Numbered from the stretch's first letter, positions 47,452 through 56,658 are shown. The stretch is DNA of 64,000 nt from an uncultured Treponema sp. (GCA_949300145.1 CASGDA010000006.1:124001-188000), one strand, 5' to 3'. Numbers and translations are program-made. The notes: a model not told the origin generated them from the letters alone.

Positions 47452-48567
47452 TTAATCCACATCCATAACTACAAACCGGTAACGGCCTGTAGCGTCATCC
47501 CGCAGCCATCTCAAATCGCGGACAATAACCTCGCCGGGGCGGCTCAAATCCAAATCCACGGTTTTTCCTCCGGCTATAACCTGAAGTTTTACGGCGTTAC
47601 CGTTGGAAGCCCAGACCCGGAACCCGTTCTTGGCCTGTACCGTCAGAATCTCGGATTTCTGATAATAACGCTCTTCCCTTTCAGAGCGGTCAACCTCATA
47701 CCGGAAAAGACAATAGCCCCGGAAAGTCGCATTTAAAGTAACAGGATAAGCGGAACCGCCTTCAAAAAGCACCGTCTGCTTTGAAGAATCGGAAGAATTG
47801 ACAGCCACAGTAACATCCCCGTTTTCCGCAGACGTTTCCTGACCGGAGGGGAAGGAACCTGTCGCAACAAGAATCTCGGCTCCTCTTTCCGGGTCATCGG
47901 CATAAAGATCAGAGACAAAAACCTTCACATCGGGAACATCATCACCGGAAACATCAAAAGAAACATCCTGTCCAAGTTCCACGAGACGGGTACCGGAGGG
48001 CGTTTCAAGTTTAAGAACCGGGGCAGTCTCCGCCACAGAAACCTCATAAGAATTCCCCCCGACAGAAACGGACAGTTTGTCTCCGGAAAAAACCCGGCCT
48101 TTGAACTCGGCGCCGCTGATTTCATGGACGACGGGTACCCGTTCTTCCTTCACCTCCGGTTCCGGTGCGGGGCGGCTGGAAAAATAAGAGTAAATCCGGA
48201 AACCGCCGAAGCCCGCCGAAGCCAAAATCACAAGAACAACGGCTATGATTTTTATTTTTCCAAGATTCCGTCCGAAAAGCCTTTCAAAGAAAGGGCGGGT
48301 CGGGACAAGCTCGGAAACAGGAACATTCATCTCCTGAATCTTCTGATTTTTATATGCATTTACAAACTCATTCCCGTCCAAATCAAGGTATTCGCAGTAA
48401 TTACGCAAAAAACCGAGCAAATAGGATTCCCCGGGGAAATCATCAAATCTCTCATTTTCCAAATCTTCAAGATACCGCCGGGCGATATTCGTCTCCCTGG
48501 AAATTTGATCTAAATCCAAACCTTTTTCAATCCTTGCGGCCTGAAGTTTCTTTCCCAAACTTTCCAT
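47452..48567 (-). CDS. RodZ-like helix-turn-helix membrane protein
   Basis: 371 residues. N-terminal HTH domain (SLGKKLQAARIEKGLDLDQI to YLEDLENERFDDFPGE, residues 3-50), a basic linker, one membrane helix (KIIAVVLVILASAGFGGF near residue 105), then a periplasmic region of about 240 residues ending in a DUF4115-like beta domain (VTLNATFRGYCLFRYEVD, FRVWASNGNAVKLQVIAGG). This is the layout of RodZ, which anchors MreB to the cell wall machinery. Start ATG 48567 with AGAGAGAG upstream. It lies next to rimO, as seen in several bacteria. Confidence 0.82.
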   Translation of the reverse strand: MESLGKKLQAARIEKGLDLDQISRETNIARRYLEDLENERFDDFPGESYLLGFLRNYCEYLDLDGNEFVNAYKNQKIQEMNVPVSELVPTRPFFERLFGRNLGKIKIIAVVLVILASAGFGGFRIYSYFSSRPAPEPEVKEERVPVVHEISGAEFKGRVFSGDKLSVSVGGNSYEVSVAETAPVLKLETPSGTRLVELGQDVSFDVSGDDVPDVKVFVSDLYADDPERGAEILVATGSFPSGQETSAENGDVTVAVNSSDSSKQTVLFEGGSAYPVTLNATFRGYCLFRYEVDRSEREERYYQKSEILTVQAKNGFRVWASNGNAVKLQVIAGGKTVDLDLSRPGEVIVRDLRWLRDDATGRYRFVVMDVD

Positions 48568-48601
48568 AAAACTCTCTCTAAACAACTCTTTTATTCTTTA
48601 T

Positions 48602-49309
48602 TTATTCATTAAATAAGAAATTATCATAAACATTTGCCGAAGACGGGGATTCATAAACAAACCTGTTGTCAGACAATCCTTGATTCAAGGCATAGTTTGA
48701 AAAAGTAAACACAATTTTCGCCCCGGTAATTGTGGAGGCTTCTATGCGCCGCATGAGATTTGTTTTTGGATCCACCAGAAGCCTGATTGTGCGGAACATC
48801 TCCGTTGTGGAACGGCGGGAAAGGGACAGGGCGATGACACGCACATTGGAACCTTCTTCGAGGGGAACAGGATCCGGCCCGCTTTCATATGCAATCGAAT
48901 AATACCGGCGCAAAAGAGAAAGCCCTTCCGGAGTCGCCAGGGAAGCCCCTCCGGCGGAGGAATCTTCAACAGACTGCGTTAACACAGCGTTGTACGGGGA
49001 CGGCAGGTAAACTGTCAGAAGATTCCCGTCAAACACCATGGTTTGGTCAGCGGGAGAGGAAAAATCAATCCTCAGGAGGTTCGGCTTTTTATACAAAACC
49101 CTCCCCTGCATGACTTCCGAAGAAGAGGCGTTTTCATAGGAAATTTCTATATTCGCAGAATAATCATTCAGTCCGGCGTAAACTTCGGAAACGGATGAAA
49201 AAAAAGTATCTACTGTGGTAATGGTATTTTGGGAAAAAATAGGGGCGGAGGCACAAAAAAGCAGGGCAACCATAAGGATTGCAGAAACAAAATGTGCGAA
49301 TCTATTCAT
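48602..49309 (-). CDS. LolA-like periplasmic lipoprotein carrier
   Basis: 235 residues. Signal peptide (about 1-26, ending near IFSQ) and a LolA/LppX-type half-barrel: NDYSANIEISYEN, GRVLYKKPNLLRIDFSSP near residue 70, DGNLLTVYLPSP near 94, and KTNLMRRIEAS. LolA shuttles lipoproteins from the inner to the outer membrane, which suits a lipoprotein-rich spirochaete. TTGACC lies 17 nt before TTTACT, which ends 8 nt before the ATG, so the leader is at most very short; no ribosome-binding site is visible. Confidence 0.8.
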   Translation of the reverse strand: MNRFAHFVSAILMVALLFCASAPIFSQNTITTVDTFFSSVSEVYAGLNDYSANIEISYENASSSEVMQGRVLYKKPNLLRIDFSSPADQTMVFDGNLLTVYLPSPYNAVLTQSVEDSSAGGASLATPEGLSLLRRYYSIAYESGPDPVPLEEGSNVRVIALSLSRRSTTEMFRTIRLLVDPKTNLMRRIEASTITGAKIVFTFSNYALNQGLSDNRFVYESPSSANVYDNFLFNE

Positions 49310-49445
49310 AACTTATAAGTAAACCAGAAAGTGCAAAATAGGTCAATAACATCATTTTTAAATCAATATATTTGAAATTCATAATCAAATTTCATATACT
49401 GATGGTTAATTTTCTTCCTAAAATAAATCAATAGCGAGGTGAAAT

Positions 49446-50063
49446 ATGAAATATCCTATTATAACCATTGCGAGGGAACACGGTTCAGGAGGCCGCATAA
49501 TAGCAGAAACAGTGTCAAAAAAACTTGATATTCCTGTTTACGACAAAACTATAATCGATATTGCGGCCCAGGAAAGCGGACTTTCCCCGGAATTCATCGC
49601 GGAGGCTGAAAAAAGAAGGAGCAGTACTTTCCTGTACAATCTCTATCTTTCCAGTACAAATGTTTCCATTATAGACCAGGTTTATCTGGCACAAGCCCAT
49701 GTAATTAAAAAAGTCGCAGAAGAAGGCCCCTGCATAATAGTCGGTCGCTGCGGCGACTATGTTCTCAGAAACATAAAAAACCTTTTGAGAGTTTTTATAT
49801 ACGCCCCCAAACAGGAAAGAATGCGCCGCATTGTTGAAGATTATAAGGAAAACATCGAGAATCCCTCGGCCTATGTAGACAAATGCGATAAACAGCGTTC
49901 CTCATACTATAACACTTTTTCCGACCTCCGCTGGGGGGATTACAGGAATTACCATCTGATGATAGACAGTTCCATCGGACTGGATACGGCGGCGGAATTT
50001 ATTTCCGGGGCGGCGGAAAAATGGCAGTGGAGAGAAGAAGACACACACGCGGATGAAAACTAA
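49446..50063 (+). CDS. Cytidylate kinase-like family protein
   Basis: 205 residues: IITIAREHGSGGRIIAETVS (a P-loop variant GSGG-R, residues 5-24), VYDKTIIDIAA, IVGRCGDYVLRN near residue 95, and ERMRRIVEDYKEN lid-like helices. These are features of the cytidylate kinase-2 family, whose members often sit next to MATE-like or ATPase genes and whose substrates are mostly unproven. GAGGTG precedes the ATG. The downstream MATE gene starts 11 nt after its stop codon. Confidence 0.8.
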   Translation: MKYPIITIAREHGSGGRIIAETVSKKLDIPVYDKTIIDIAAQESGLSPEFIAEAEKRRSSTFLYNLYLSSTNVSIIDQVYLAQAHVIKKVAEEGPCIIVGRCGDYVLRNIKNLLRVFIYAPKQERMRRIVEDYKENIENPSAYVDKCDKQRSSYYNTFSDLRWGDYRNYHLMIDSSIGLDTAAEFISGAAEKWQWREEDTHADEN

Positions 50064-50073
50064 GGCGGAAAAA

Positions 50074-51471
50074 ATGAGCACAGAGAAAATTCAGACAACA
50101 GAAAAAAAAGAAAACAAAATGGGGGTGATGCCTGTAAACAGACTCCTTATTTCAATGTCAATCCCCATGATAATTTCCATGCTTGTACAGGCTCTTTATA
50201 ACATTGTAGACAGTATGTTCGTGTCACGGCTGAGCGAAAACGCGTTGACGGCGGTCTCCCTGGCTTTCCCGGCGCAAAACCTGATGATTGCGGTTGCAAC
50301 AGGAACCGGAGTCGGTATAAACGCATTGCTGTCCAAAAGTCTCGGCGAAAAAAATTTTGAAAAGGCAAATAAAACCGCAAACAACGCGATTTTCCTGGCA
50401 TTCTGCAGTTACGCTGTTTTTGCGGTTTTGGGATTCTTCTTTTCCCGCATGTTCTTTGAACTTCAGACAACGGATAAAGACATTGTGGAGCAGGGAACCC
50501 AGTACCTTGTAATCTGCACCGTATTTTCTTTCGGAATGATGTTTCAGATTACAAGTGAAAGACTTCTTCAGTCCACAGGGAAAACATTCTACACCATGAT
50601 AACACAGGGAATAGGGGCGATTATAAATATAATTTTCGACCCAATTTTCATTTTCGGTCTTTTTGGTTTTCCCCGGATGGAAACAGCAGGCGCCGCTGTC
50701 GCGACAGTTATGGGGCAGATTATCGCAGCGATTCTCGCAATCATATTCAACAGAGTCAACAATAAAGAAATTCATGTAACCATGAGGAATTTCCGTCCGG
50801 ACGGTAAAATCATCAAAAACATTTATCTGGTAGGTGTTCCTTCCATTATACTCGCCGCCATCGGTTCCATAATGACATTCGGATTGAATAAAATACTCAT
50901 CGCGTTTTCCACAACAGCGGCGGCGGTTTTCGGAGTTTACTTCAAACTCCAGAGTTTCGTTTTCATGCCTGTGTTTGGATTGAACAACGGAATGGTTCCG
51001 ATTCTGGCGTACAATTATGGTGCACGCAGGCCGGATAGAATCACACAAACAATTAAGCTGAGTGTTTTTTATGCAACAGTGATAATGATTATCGGCGTTC
51101 TCGTTTTCCAGTTTTTTCCCAGACAACTTCTGGATATCTTCCACGCCTCTGACTATATGCAGGAAATAGGACAGCCGGCCCTGAGAATCATTTCGGTCAG
51201 CTTTTTGTTCGCAGGGTTCAGCATCATAACAACTTCAGTCCTCCAGGCTTTTTCACACGGATTTCTGAGCCTTTCGATTTCTGTGATCCGGCAATTAGTA
51301 GTCATACTACCTGTAGCATACCTTCTTTCCCTTTCAGGGAACATTAATCTGATTTGGCTGGCATTTCCGATAGCCGAACTCGTATCAGTAACTCTATGCG
51401 CCGTATACATGCGGTTTGTATTCAAAAAAGAAATCAAACCTTTGGAGATTGCATCGGATAATGCAGGATGA
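50074..51471 (+). CDS. MATE-family multidrug/sodium antiporter
   Basis: 465-residue inner-membrane protein with twelve predicted helices in two six-helix bundles. Signatures: ISMLVQALYNIVDSMFVSRL near residue 40, ALTAVSLAFPAQNLMIAVATGTG, and in the second half PVFGLNNGMVPILAYNYGA near residue 305. DinF/NorM-like branches use Na+ or H+ to export cationic compounds. Start at ATG 50074 (AAGGCGG upstream) because the 21-nt longer frame overlaps the preceding gene and lacks a ribosome-binding site. Confidence 0.9.
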   Translation: MSTEKIQTTEKKENKMGVMPVNRLLISMSIPMIISMLVQALYNIVDSMFVSRLSENALTAVSLAFPAQNLMIAVATGTGVGINALLSKSLGEKNFEKANKTANNAIFLAFCSYAVFAVLGFFFSRMFFELQTTDKDIVEQGTQYLVICTVFSFGMMFQITSERLLQSTGKTFYTMITQGIGAIINIIFDPIFIFGLFGFPRMETAGAAVATVMGQIIAAILAIIFNRVNNKEIHVTMRNFRPDGKIIKNIYLVGVPSIILAAIGSIMTFGLNKILIAFSTTAAAVFGVYFKLQSFVFMPVFGLNNGMVPILAYNYGARRPDRITQTIKLSVFYATVIMIIGVLVFQFFPRQLLDIFHASDYMQEIGQPALRIISVSFLFAGFSIITTSVLQAFSHGFLSLSISVIRQLVVILPVAYLLSLSGNINLIWLAFPIAELVSVTLCAVYMRFVFKKEIKPLEIASDNAG

Positions 51472-52726
51472 TTTCAGAACCGCTTTACTGAATAAGGTAA
51501 AATCCGCCCTTGAAAAAGCGGAACAGAATCCGGAGAGAGGCGGAATTTCTTTTCAGGAATTGTCCTCTCTCTCGGATGAGCTGAAAATCCTTGCGGAAAC
51601 GCTCCGGCAGTCCGAAACACAAACAGGTGATTTCATCCTGAAAGAGGAGCCGGATTTTTCAATTAACGGAAACCCCTCAGAGCCGGAAAATATACTGATA
51701 GAAGGGGACAACCTTCCGGTACTCCGGCTCCTGTCCGGAACCTGTAAAGGGAAAATCGACGTCATATACATTGACCCGCCATACAACACGGGCAGGAACG
51801 GTTTTGTTTACGGAGACAGGTTCAGCGGCGGAGCCGGCAGGCATAGTTCCTGGCTCGCATTCATGGCGGAACGCCTCCATGCCGCAAAAAGCCTCTTGTC
51901 AGAAACCGGCGTGATTTTCATCAGCATAGACGACAACGAGCATTGCCGTCTTAAAATCCTGTGCGATGAAATTTTCGGCGAAGAAAATTTCATCGGCACC
52001 ATGATACACCAGAGGGCGAAGGGCGGCGGACAGGCGAAGCTCCTTGTCCGGGGGCATGATTACATTCTGCTTTATGCGTCAGACATCAAAACCGCGCACC
52101 TGTCCAGAAAGAAAGTTGTGCAGAAAAAGACCTGTGTCATCAACGGGGATCGCTACATAAAAAATGACGATTTTCTGCGCAAATCATTCGGGAAATACAA
52201 AAAGAATTCCGACCGCCGCTGTTTTTACGAGGAAATCGAAGAATACAAGGGGGCGGCGAAAAAACAGGAGACAGACAGGAAACTCGCTTCCGGAGAATAT
52301 TTCCTGGAGGAAACAGAAAGCGGAATGCACAAGGTCTGCCGCTATGAGAAGATTTCCGAATCCCGCTCGAAACTGTATTCAATAATAAAAATACTTTCTG
52401 AAGAAGGGAAAAAAGATTTGGAGAAACTCGGCATAACCGGATTTGACTATCCGAAACCTGTTGAGCTGGTAAAATTCCTTGTCGAGGCGGCATCGAAACG
52501 GGATTCCGTTATCCTTGATTTTTTTGCAGGAAGCGGGACGACAGGACATGCGGTTCTGCGTTTAAACGCAGAGGACGGCGGGCGGCGTTCTTTCATTTTA
52601 TGTACAAACAACGAAAACAATATATGCAGGAAAATTACAAGGGAAAGGATAAAGCGGGCGATGCAGGCGGAACAATACGGAGGAAACCTGAAGTTCTTTA
52701 CTTTGGAGAATACCTCGGTAGATTAA
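51461..52726 (+). CDS. Orphan type III-like DNA methyltransferase (Mod)
   Basis: Adenine-N6 or cytosine-N4 methyltransferase of the beta class, where motif IV precedes motif I. 421 residues: DPPYNTG at 105-111, helical N-terminus typical of Mod subunits, an intervening recognition-type region (about 130-330) and the SAM site ILDFFAGSGTTGHAVLRLN near residue 350. The ATG overlaps the MATE stop codon by 11 nt. No restriction subunit (Res) is adjacent; the next gene is a convergent P-type ATPase. A regulatory or protective solitary methylase is likely. Confidence 0.85.
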   Translation: MQDDFRTALLNKVKSALEKAEQNPERGGISFQELSSLSDELKILAETLRQSETQTGDFILKEEPDFSINGNPSEPENILIEGDNLPVLRLLSGTCKGKIDVIYIDPPYNTGRNGFVYGDRFSGGAGRHSSWLAFMAERLHAAKSLLSETGVIFISIDDNEHCRLKILCDEIFGEENFIGTMIHQRAKGGGQAKLLVRGHDYILLYASDIKTAHLSRKKVVQKKTCVINGDRYIKNDDFLRKSFGKYKKNSDRRCFYEEIEEYKGAAKKQETDRKLASGEYFLEETESGMHKVCRYEKISESRSKLYSIIKILSEEGKKDLEKLGITGFDYPKPVELVKFLVEAASKRDSVILDFFAGSGTTGHAVLRLNAEDGGRRSFILCTNNENNICRKITRERIKRAMQAEQYGGNLKFFTLENTSVD

Positions 52727-52734
52727 CCGAAAAA

Positions 52735-52770
52735 AATAAAAAGCGGACCGGATAAACCAACCCGGCCCGC
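52735..52770 (-). terminator. Intrinsic terminator of the P-type ATPase gene
   Basis: On the minus strand GCGGGCCGG (52762-52770) pairs with CCGGTCCGC (52743-52751) and is followed by five T, A, and seven T. It ends just past the convergent methylase stop codon. Confidence 0.85.
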
Positions 52771-52827
52771 GTCTTACTTTCCTCCATCTGAAAAGCATCC
52801 GGATACACATGGTACCCGGACACTATT

Positions 52828-55449
52828 TTACTTGCCGTGCCTGATAAATCCGGTCGCCTTGGAAAACTCCAGTACCAAAAGAGGAACCAAAGATAACCCG
52901 ACACCGGCCAGATAACCTTGCCACGGAATATACGTCATACCGAACGCCGTTACGACACCCGGCGTGAACATAACGAATGCAATAAGTAAAAGGGAAATAA
53001 GGGTAACCTTATTGAGGGTTTTATTTGAAAAGAAACCCGTTTTGAACAGGGATTTTTCCGAGCGCATGTTGAATGCATGTACCGTTTGTGACAACGCGAG
53101 AGTCATAAACGCAAGCGTACTGCCGCCGTTTTTCCCCGCTCCGGTGAGGGACTCACCGATAAAATACGCTCCAAGGGTAAGAGCGGCAAACATACAACCC
53201 TGAAGGAAAATGCGCAAACCGAAGCCATTGGCAAACAATCCTTCTTCCTTGGGTTTCGGCTTTCTCGACATCACATCCGGCTCAACCGCTTCCATGCCAA
53301 GCGCAACAGCAGGCAGGGAATCCGTGATAAGATTTATCCATAACAGCTGTATTGAAATGAACGGGGAAGCACGCCAGCAGACCATCGCAAGAAAAACAGT
53401 CAGGATTTCGGAAATATTAGTGCCGAGCAAAAATCCCACAACTTTTTTGATATTAGCGTAAATACCCCGGCCTTCTTTAACAGCATCTACAATCGTGGCA
53501 AAATTATCGTCCGTTAAAGTCATGTCCGCCGCCTCTTTTGCCACATCCGTTCCGGTTATTCCCATGGCACAGCCGATATCGGCCGCTTTGAGAGCCGGCG
53601 CGTCATTCACCCCGTCTCCCGTCATCGCAACAACACGGCCCTTTTTCTGCCATGCTTTCACAATACGGATTTTGTTTTCAGGTGAAACGCGGGCATACAC
53701 GGAAATATGCTCGACTTCCCGGTCGAGTTCCGCGTCATCCATCGCATCCAGCTGGCTGCCGGTAACAGCCCTGTCACCTTCAGCAAGAATCCCCAGCTGC
53801 TTCGCAATCGCAGAGGCGGTTACAATGTGGTCACCTGTTATCATGACAGGTTTGATGCCCGCCTGCCTGCACAACTCCACAGCGGCTTTCGCTTCCGGCC
53901 GCGGCGGATCAATCATACCCACAAGGCCGATAAAAGTAAGACCGTTCTCCAATTCTTCACTGGAAGGTTCACCGGAAAAATCATTCACCTCTTTGTAAGC
54001 AACGGCAAGCACACGCAGAGCCTGGGAGCTCATCTCGTCGTTGGCTTTCCGCGCGGCCTCCATATCACCTTTAACACAGCGGGACGCCATCACATCAAAA
54101 GCACCCTTTACAATGGCGATTTTCTTTCCGTCCACTGAATTCACAGTTGTCATCAGTTTCCTGTTGGAATCGAAGGGCAATTCCGCAAGCCGCGGATATT
54201 TTCGATTCAGCTCTTCTTTGCTGTCACCGGCTTTATGGGCGGCAAGAACAATGGCTGTTTCCGTAGGATCCCCGATATGTGTCTCTTTTCCGCCCTCAAA
54301 GGAAACAGAACCGTCACAACACAGGGCCGCCCAATCAATAAGCCTGCGTACATCCCCGGATACATTTTCAGCATCAAAATTTTCAGGCATACCCCCGTCC
54401 AGGGAAACCTTCACCAATGTCATCCGGTTTTGGGTGAGAGTTCCCGTTTTGTCAGAACATATGACAGACGCACTGCCAAGGGTTTCAACAGCAGGAAGCC
54501 GCTTAACAATGGCGTTTTTCTTGACCATGCGCGTCACGCCTATCGACAGTACTATGGTAACAATTGCAGGCATCCCCTCGGGAATAGCGGAAACCGCGAG
54601 AGAAACCGCCGTCATAAACATATCCACCAAGGCATGGCCGGAAAGAAGCCCGACAGCAAAAACGACCGCACACGCCGCAAGCGCCGCGACACCGAGCCAT
54701 TTACCCAGATCGGACAACTTCTGCTGGAGCGGCGTTTTCGTTTCTTTTTCCCCGGCCAACAAGTCAGCAATCTTTCCCATCTCGGTATTCATTCCGGTTG
54801 CCGTAACAACAGCCGTCGCCGTACCGTATGTGACTGAGCATCCAGAGAAAACCATGGTATCCCTGTCGCCTAACGGAGAACCGGATTTTACATCAGCGGA
54901 GGCGTCCTTTTCGGCAGGCACAGATTCGCCGGTCAAAGCCGATTCCTCCGATTTCAAATTAGCGCTTTCCAAAAGGCGCGCATCCGCAGGCACAAAATCA
55001 CCCGCCTCAAGATGTATTATGTCACCGGGAACAAGACCGTCAGCGGCGATTATTTTTTCCTTCCCGTCACGGATGACACGGGCGTGCGGTGCGGACATAT
55101 TCACAAGGGCTTCCAAGGCTTTTTCCGCCCGGTTTTCCTGCACCAACCCCATCACTGCATTCAATATAACAATGAGCAGGATAAGGGCGGGCTCAATGAA
55201 CTCCATAGGATTCCCTTCCGCACAGGCGACAGCGAAAGAAACACCCGCGGCCGCAAGAAGTATCATAATCATCACATCTTTAAACTGTCCGAAAAAGCGG
55301 ACGATCAGACTTTTCTTTTTCTTTTCCGCAAGTTGGTTTTTGCCGTACTCCGCCAGCCTGCGGGCGGCTTCAGCCTCGTCAAGTCCCAACTTCCCGTCGG
55401 TGTGCAGGGCATCCAAAACCTCCCGCACACTTTTACTGTAATAATCCAT
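52828..55449 (-). CDS. Calcium-type P-type ATPase (P2A/SPCA-like)
   Basis: 873-residue cation pump in the inner membrane. Order: actuator-domain ALTGESVP near residue 175, M4 motif AIPEGMPAIVT with the ion-site glutamate near 290, phosphorylation motif CSDKTGTLTQN near 330, MTGDGVNDAPALKAADIG near 600, and about ten membrane helices with the C-terminal DUF-type pump tail. The M4 glutamate and the later NLITDSLPAVALG motif fit Ca2+ (or Mn2+) export. Start ATG 55449 with AAGGGG upstream. It follows the MarR gene by 62 nt and is probably co-transcribed with it. Confidence 0.9.
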   Translation of the reverse strand: MDYYSKSVREVLDALHTDGKLGLDEAEAARRLAEYGKNQLAEKKKKSLIVRFFGQFKDVMIMILLAAAGVSFAVACAEGNPMEFIEPALILLIVILNAVMGLVQENRAEKALEALVNMSAPHARVIRDGKEKIIAADGLVPGDIIHLEAGDFVPADARLLESANLKSEESALTGESVPAEKDASADVKSGSPLGDRDTMVFSGCSVTYGTATAVVTATGMNTEMGKIADLLAGEKETKTPLQQKLSDLGKWLGVAALAACAVVFAVGLLSGHALVDMFMTAVSLAVSAIPEGMPAIVTIVLSIGVTRMVKKNAIVKRLPAVETLGSASVICSDKTGTLTQNRMTLVKVSLDGGMPENFDAENVSGDVRRLIDWAALCCDGSVSFEGGKETHIGDPTETAIVLAAHKAGDSKEELNRKYPRLAELPFDSNRKLMTTVNSVDGKKIAIVKGAFDVMASRCVKGDMEAARKANDEMSSQALRVLAVAYKEVNDFSGEPSSEELENGLTFIGLVGMIDPPRPEAKAAVELCRQAGIKPVMITGDHIVTASAIAKQLGILAEGDRAVTGSQLDAMDDAELDREVEHISVYARVSPENKIRIVKAWQKKGRVVAMTGDGVNDAPALKAADIGCAMGITGTDVAKEAADMTLTDDNFATIVDAVKEGRGIYANIKKVVGFLLGTNISEILTVFLAMVCWRASPFISIQLLWINLITDSLPAVALGMEAVEPDVMSRKPKPKEEGLFANGFGLRIFLQGCMFAALTLGAYFIGESLTGAGKNGGSTLAFMTLALSQTVHAFNMRSEKSLFKTGFFSNKTLNKVTLISLLLIAFVMFTPGVVTAFGMTYIPWQGYLAGVGLSLVPLLVLEFSKATGFIRHGK

Positions 55450-55511
55450 TAAAATCCCCTTCAATCAAAATTTGTATATCCGTGCGGCATATCATTCCGC
55501 ATATCACCATG

Positions 55512-56000
55512 TTAAAAACGCGCGCCGCATTCATGCACCGAAACCCTGTGACCATGGTTAAACCTGTTTTCTTCCACAAGACGCGCGGCATTGCGGGTGA
55601 CTCTTTCCCGCAGGGAATTATGCAGGGCAATTTCAGATTCGGAAAATCCTTCATATAATTCATCCCAAAAGAATTCCCATTCCCTGTCAAGTTTTTCAGT
55701 CACGGCAGCCGCATCGGCGGTCAAATGCAAATGAACCCTGCGGCGGTCAGCAGAATCCACTTCCCTTATCAGAAGATTTTTTTTGATTAAATCATCTACA
55801 GCCTGGGAAATATTGCTTTTTGCCAGCATCCTGCCTTCCGCGATATCAACAGCAGTATCCAATCCGGGATTATTATGCAGAAAACCGATTACATGCACCT
55901 CCACCACCGTCAATCCGAATTCCTGACAAATATTTTTCAAAATACCTTTATAAGCGCATAAAATGCACTCTATGGTTCCCATTAAGTTTTTGTATTTCAT
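55512..56000 (-). CDS. MarR-family transcriptional regulator
   Basis: 162 residues of winged-helix type: VVEVHVIGFLHNNPGL, AEGRMLAKSNISQAVDDLIKKNLLIRE (recognition helix near residue 65), and DRRRVHLHLTADA wing near 95. MarR proteins bind palindromes as dimers and release on ligand binding. AAGGAGGAG precedes the ATG. A perfect palindrome lies about 50 nt upstream over its promoter, so autorepression is likely. The next gene is the P-type ATPase. Confidence 0.88.
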   Translation of the reverse strand: MKYKNLMGTIECILCAYKGILKNICQEFGLTVVEVHVIGFLHNNPGLDTAVDIAEGRMLAKSNISQAVDDLIKKNLLIREVDSADRRRVHLHLTADAAAVTEKLDREWEFFWDELYEGFSESEIALHNSLRERVTRNAARLVEENRFNHGHRVSVHECGARF

Positions 56001-56048
56001 TGACTCCTCCTTTCTGAAATTCCTGTGAAAATCAGTAACTTTTAGAAC

Positions 56049-56065
56049 AGTTATAATTTATAACT
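56049..56065. promoter_or_regulatory. MarR-type palindromic operator over the promoter
   Basis: AGTTATAA-T-TTATAACT is a perfect 8-bp inverted repeat with one central base. On the minus strand a TTGACT (-35) lies 15 nt before TATAAA (or 17 before TAAATT), with the palindrome covering the -10 region, so repressor binding would block the marR-ATPase promoter. Confidence 0.7.
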
Positions 56066-56174
56066 ATTTATACTGAAAGTCAAGTTTCCCGGAATAAAAA
56101 CAAAATATTTTCCCTCATTATGAAGATGATGAAAAAAGATGCCGGGAAGAGAGAATACGCCGCGGCGGACACTG

Positions 56175-56203
56175 TTGACAGACTTAATCTTTTAATGTAT
56201 GGT
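56175..56203 (+). promoter_or_regulatory. Promoter of the tRNA-Ser cluster
   Basis: Perfect TTGACA (56175-56180), 17-nt spacer, TATGGT (56198-56203). The first tRNA begins 15 nt later, leaving a short 5' leader for RNase P to remove. Confidence 0.75.
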
Positions 56204-56217
56204 AAAGGACACGTTTT

Positions 56218-56302
56218 GGAGCGGTGTCCGAGCGGTTTAAGGAGGCGGTCTTGAAAACCGTTGTGCCGAAAGGTACCGGGGGTTCGAATCCCCCCTGCTC
56301 CG
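56218..56302 (+). tRNA. tRNA-Ser (TGA anticodon)
   Basis: 85-nt class II tRNA with long variable arm. Acceptor GGAGCGG/CTGCTCC, anticodon loop CTTGAAA, T-loop TTCGAAT. No encoded CCA. Confidence 0.95.
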
Positions 56303-56329
56303 GAATCGAAGACGCCGCGGGCGTATAAT

Positions 56330-56417
56330 GGAGCGGTGCGAGAGTGGCCGAATCGGGCTCCCTGCTAAGGAGTTGATCCCCAAAAGGGTTCCGGGGGTTC
56401 GAATCCCCCCTGCTCCG
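56330..56417 (+). tRNA. tRNA-Ser (GCT anticodon)
   Basis: 88-nt class II tRNA. Acceptor GGAGCGG/CTGCTCC, anticodon stem CTCC/GGAG with loop CTGCTAA, long variable arm with CCCCAAAAGGG. It reads AGC/AGU codons. Confidence 0.95.
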
Positions 56418-56421
56418 ATAT

Positions 56422-56495
56422 GAGACTATAGCTCAGCTGGATAGAGCGTCAGATTGCGGATCTGAAGGCCGGAGGTTCGAATCCTCTTAGTCTCA
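56422..56495 (+). tRNA. tRNA-Arg (GCG anticodon)
   Basis: 74-nt cloverleaf: acceptor GAGACTA/TAGTCTC, D-arm GCTC/GAGC, anticodon stem TCAGA/TCTGA with loop TTGCGGA. The anticodon is GCG, not the ACG (inosine) form most bacteria use for CGU/CGC/CGA codons. It begins 5 nt after the preceding tRNA. Confidence 0.93.
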
Positions 56496-56525
56496 AACGG
56501 GTTCGGGATTCCGGGCCGGATCTCT

Positions 56526-56610
56526 GGAGAGATGCGAGAGCGGCTGAATCGGGCGGTCTCGAAAACCGTTATACCGTCAGGTATCGGGGGTTCGAATCCC
56601 CCTCTCTCCG
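56526..56610 (+). tRNA. tRNA-Ser (CGA anticodon)
   Basis: 85-nt class II tRNA. Acceptor GGAGAGA/TCTCTCC, anticodon loop CTCGAAA, variable arm ATACCGTCAGGTAT, T-loop TTCGAAT. Confidence 0.95.
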
Positions 56611-56658
56611 TAATTTACCGGAGGGATTTTACAGTATTTTACGGCTTCAGCCGTTTTT

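Noticed and set aside
54041..55441. Plus-strand open frame of 466 codons
   Set aside because: Complement of the P-type ATPase gene; Ser/Thr-rich shadow translation.
56119..56250. Short plus-strand frame starting MKMMKKDAG
   Set aside because: It runs through the tRNA promoter into tRNA-Ser and lacks a ribosome-binding site.
56324..56329. Perfect TATAAT directly before tRNA-Ser(GCT)
   Set aside because: It touches the mature tRNA 5' end, so transcription from it would start inside the tRNA. The cluster promoter at 56175 explains expression.
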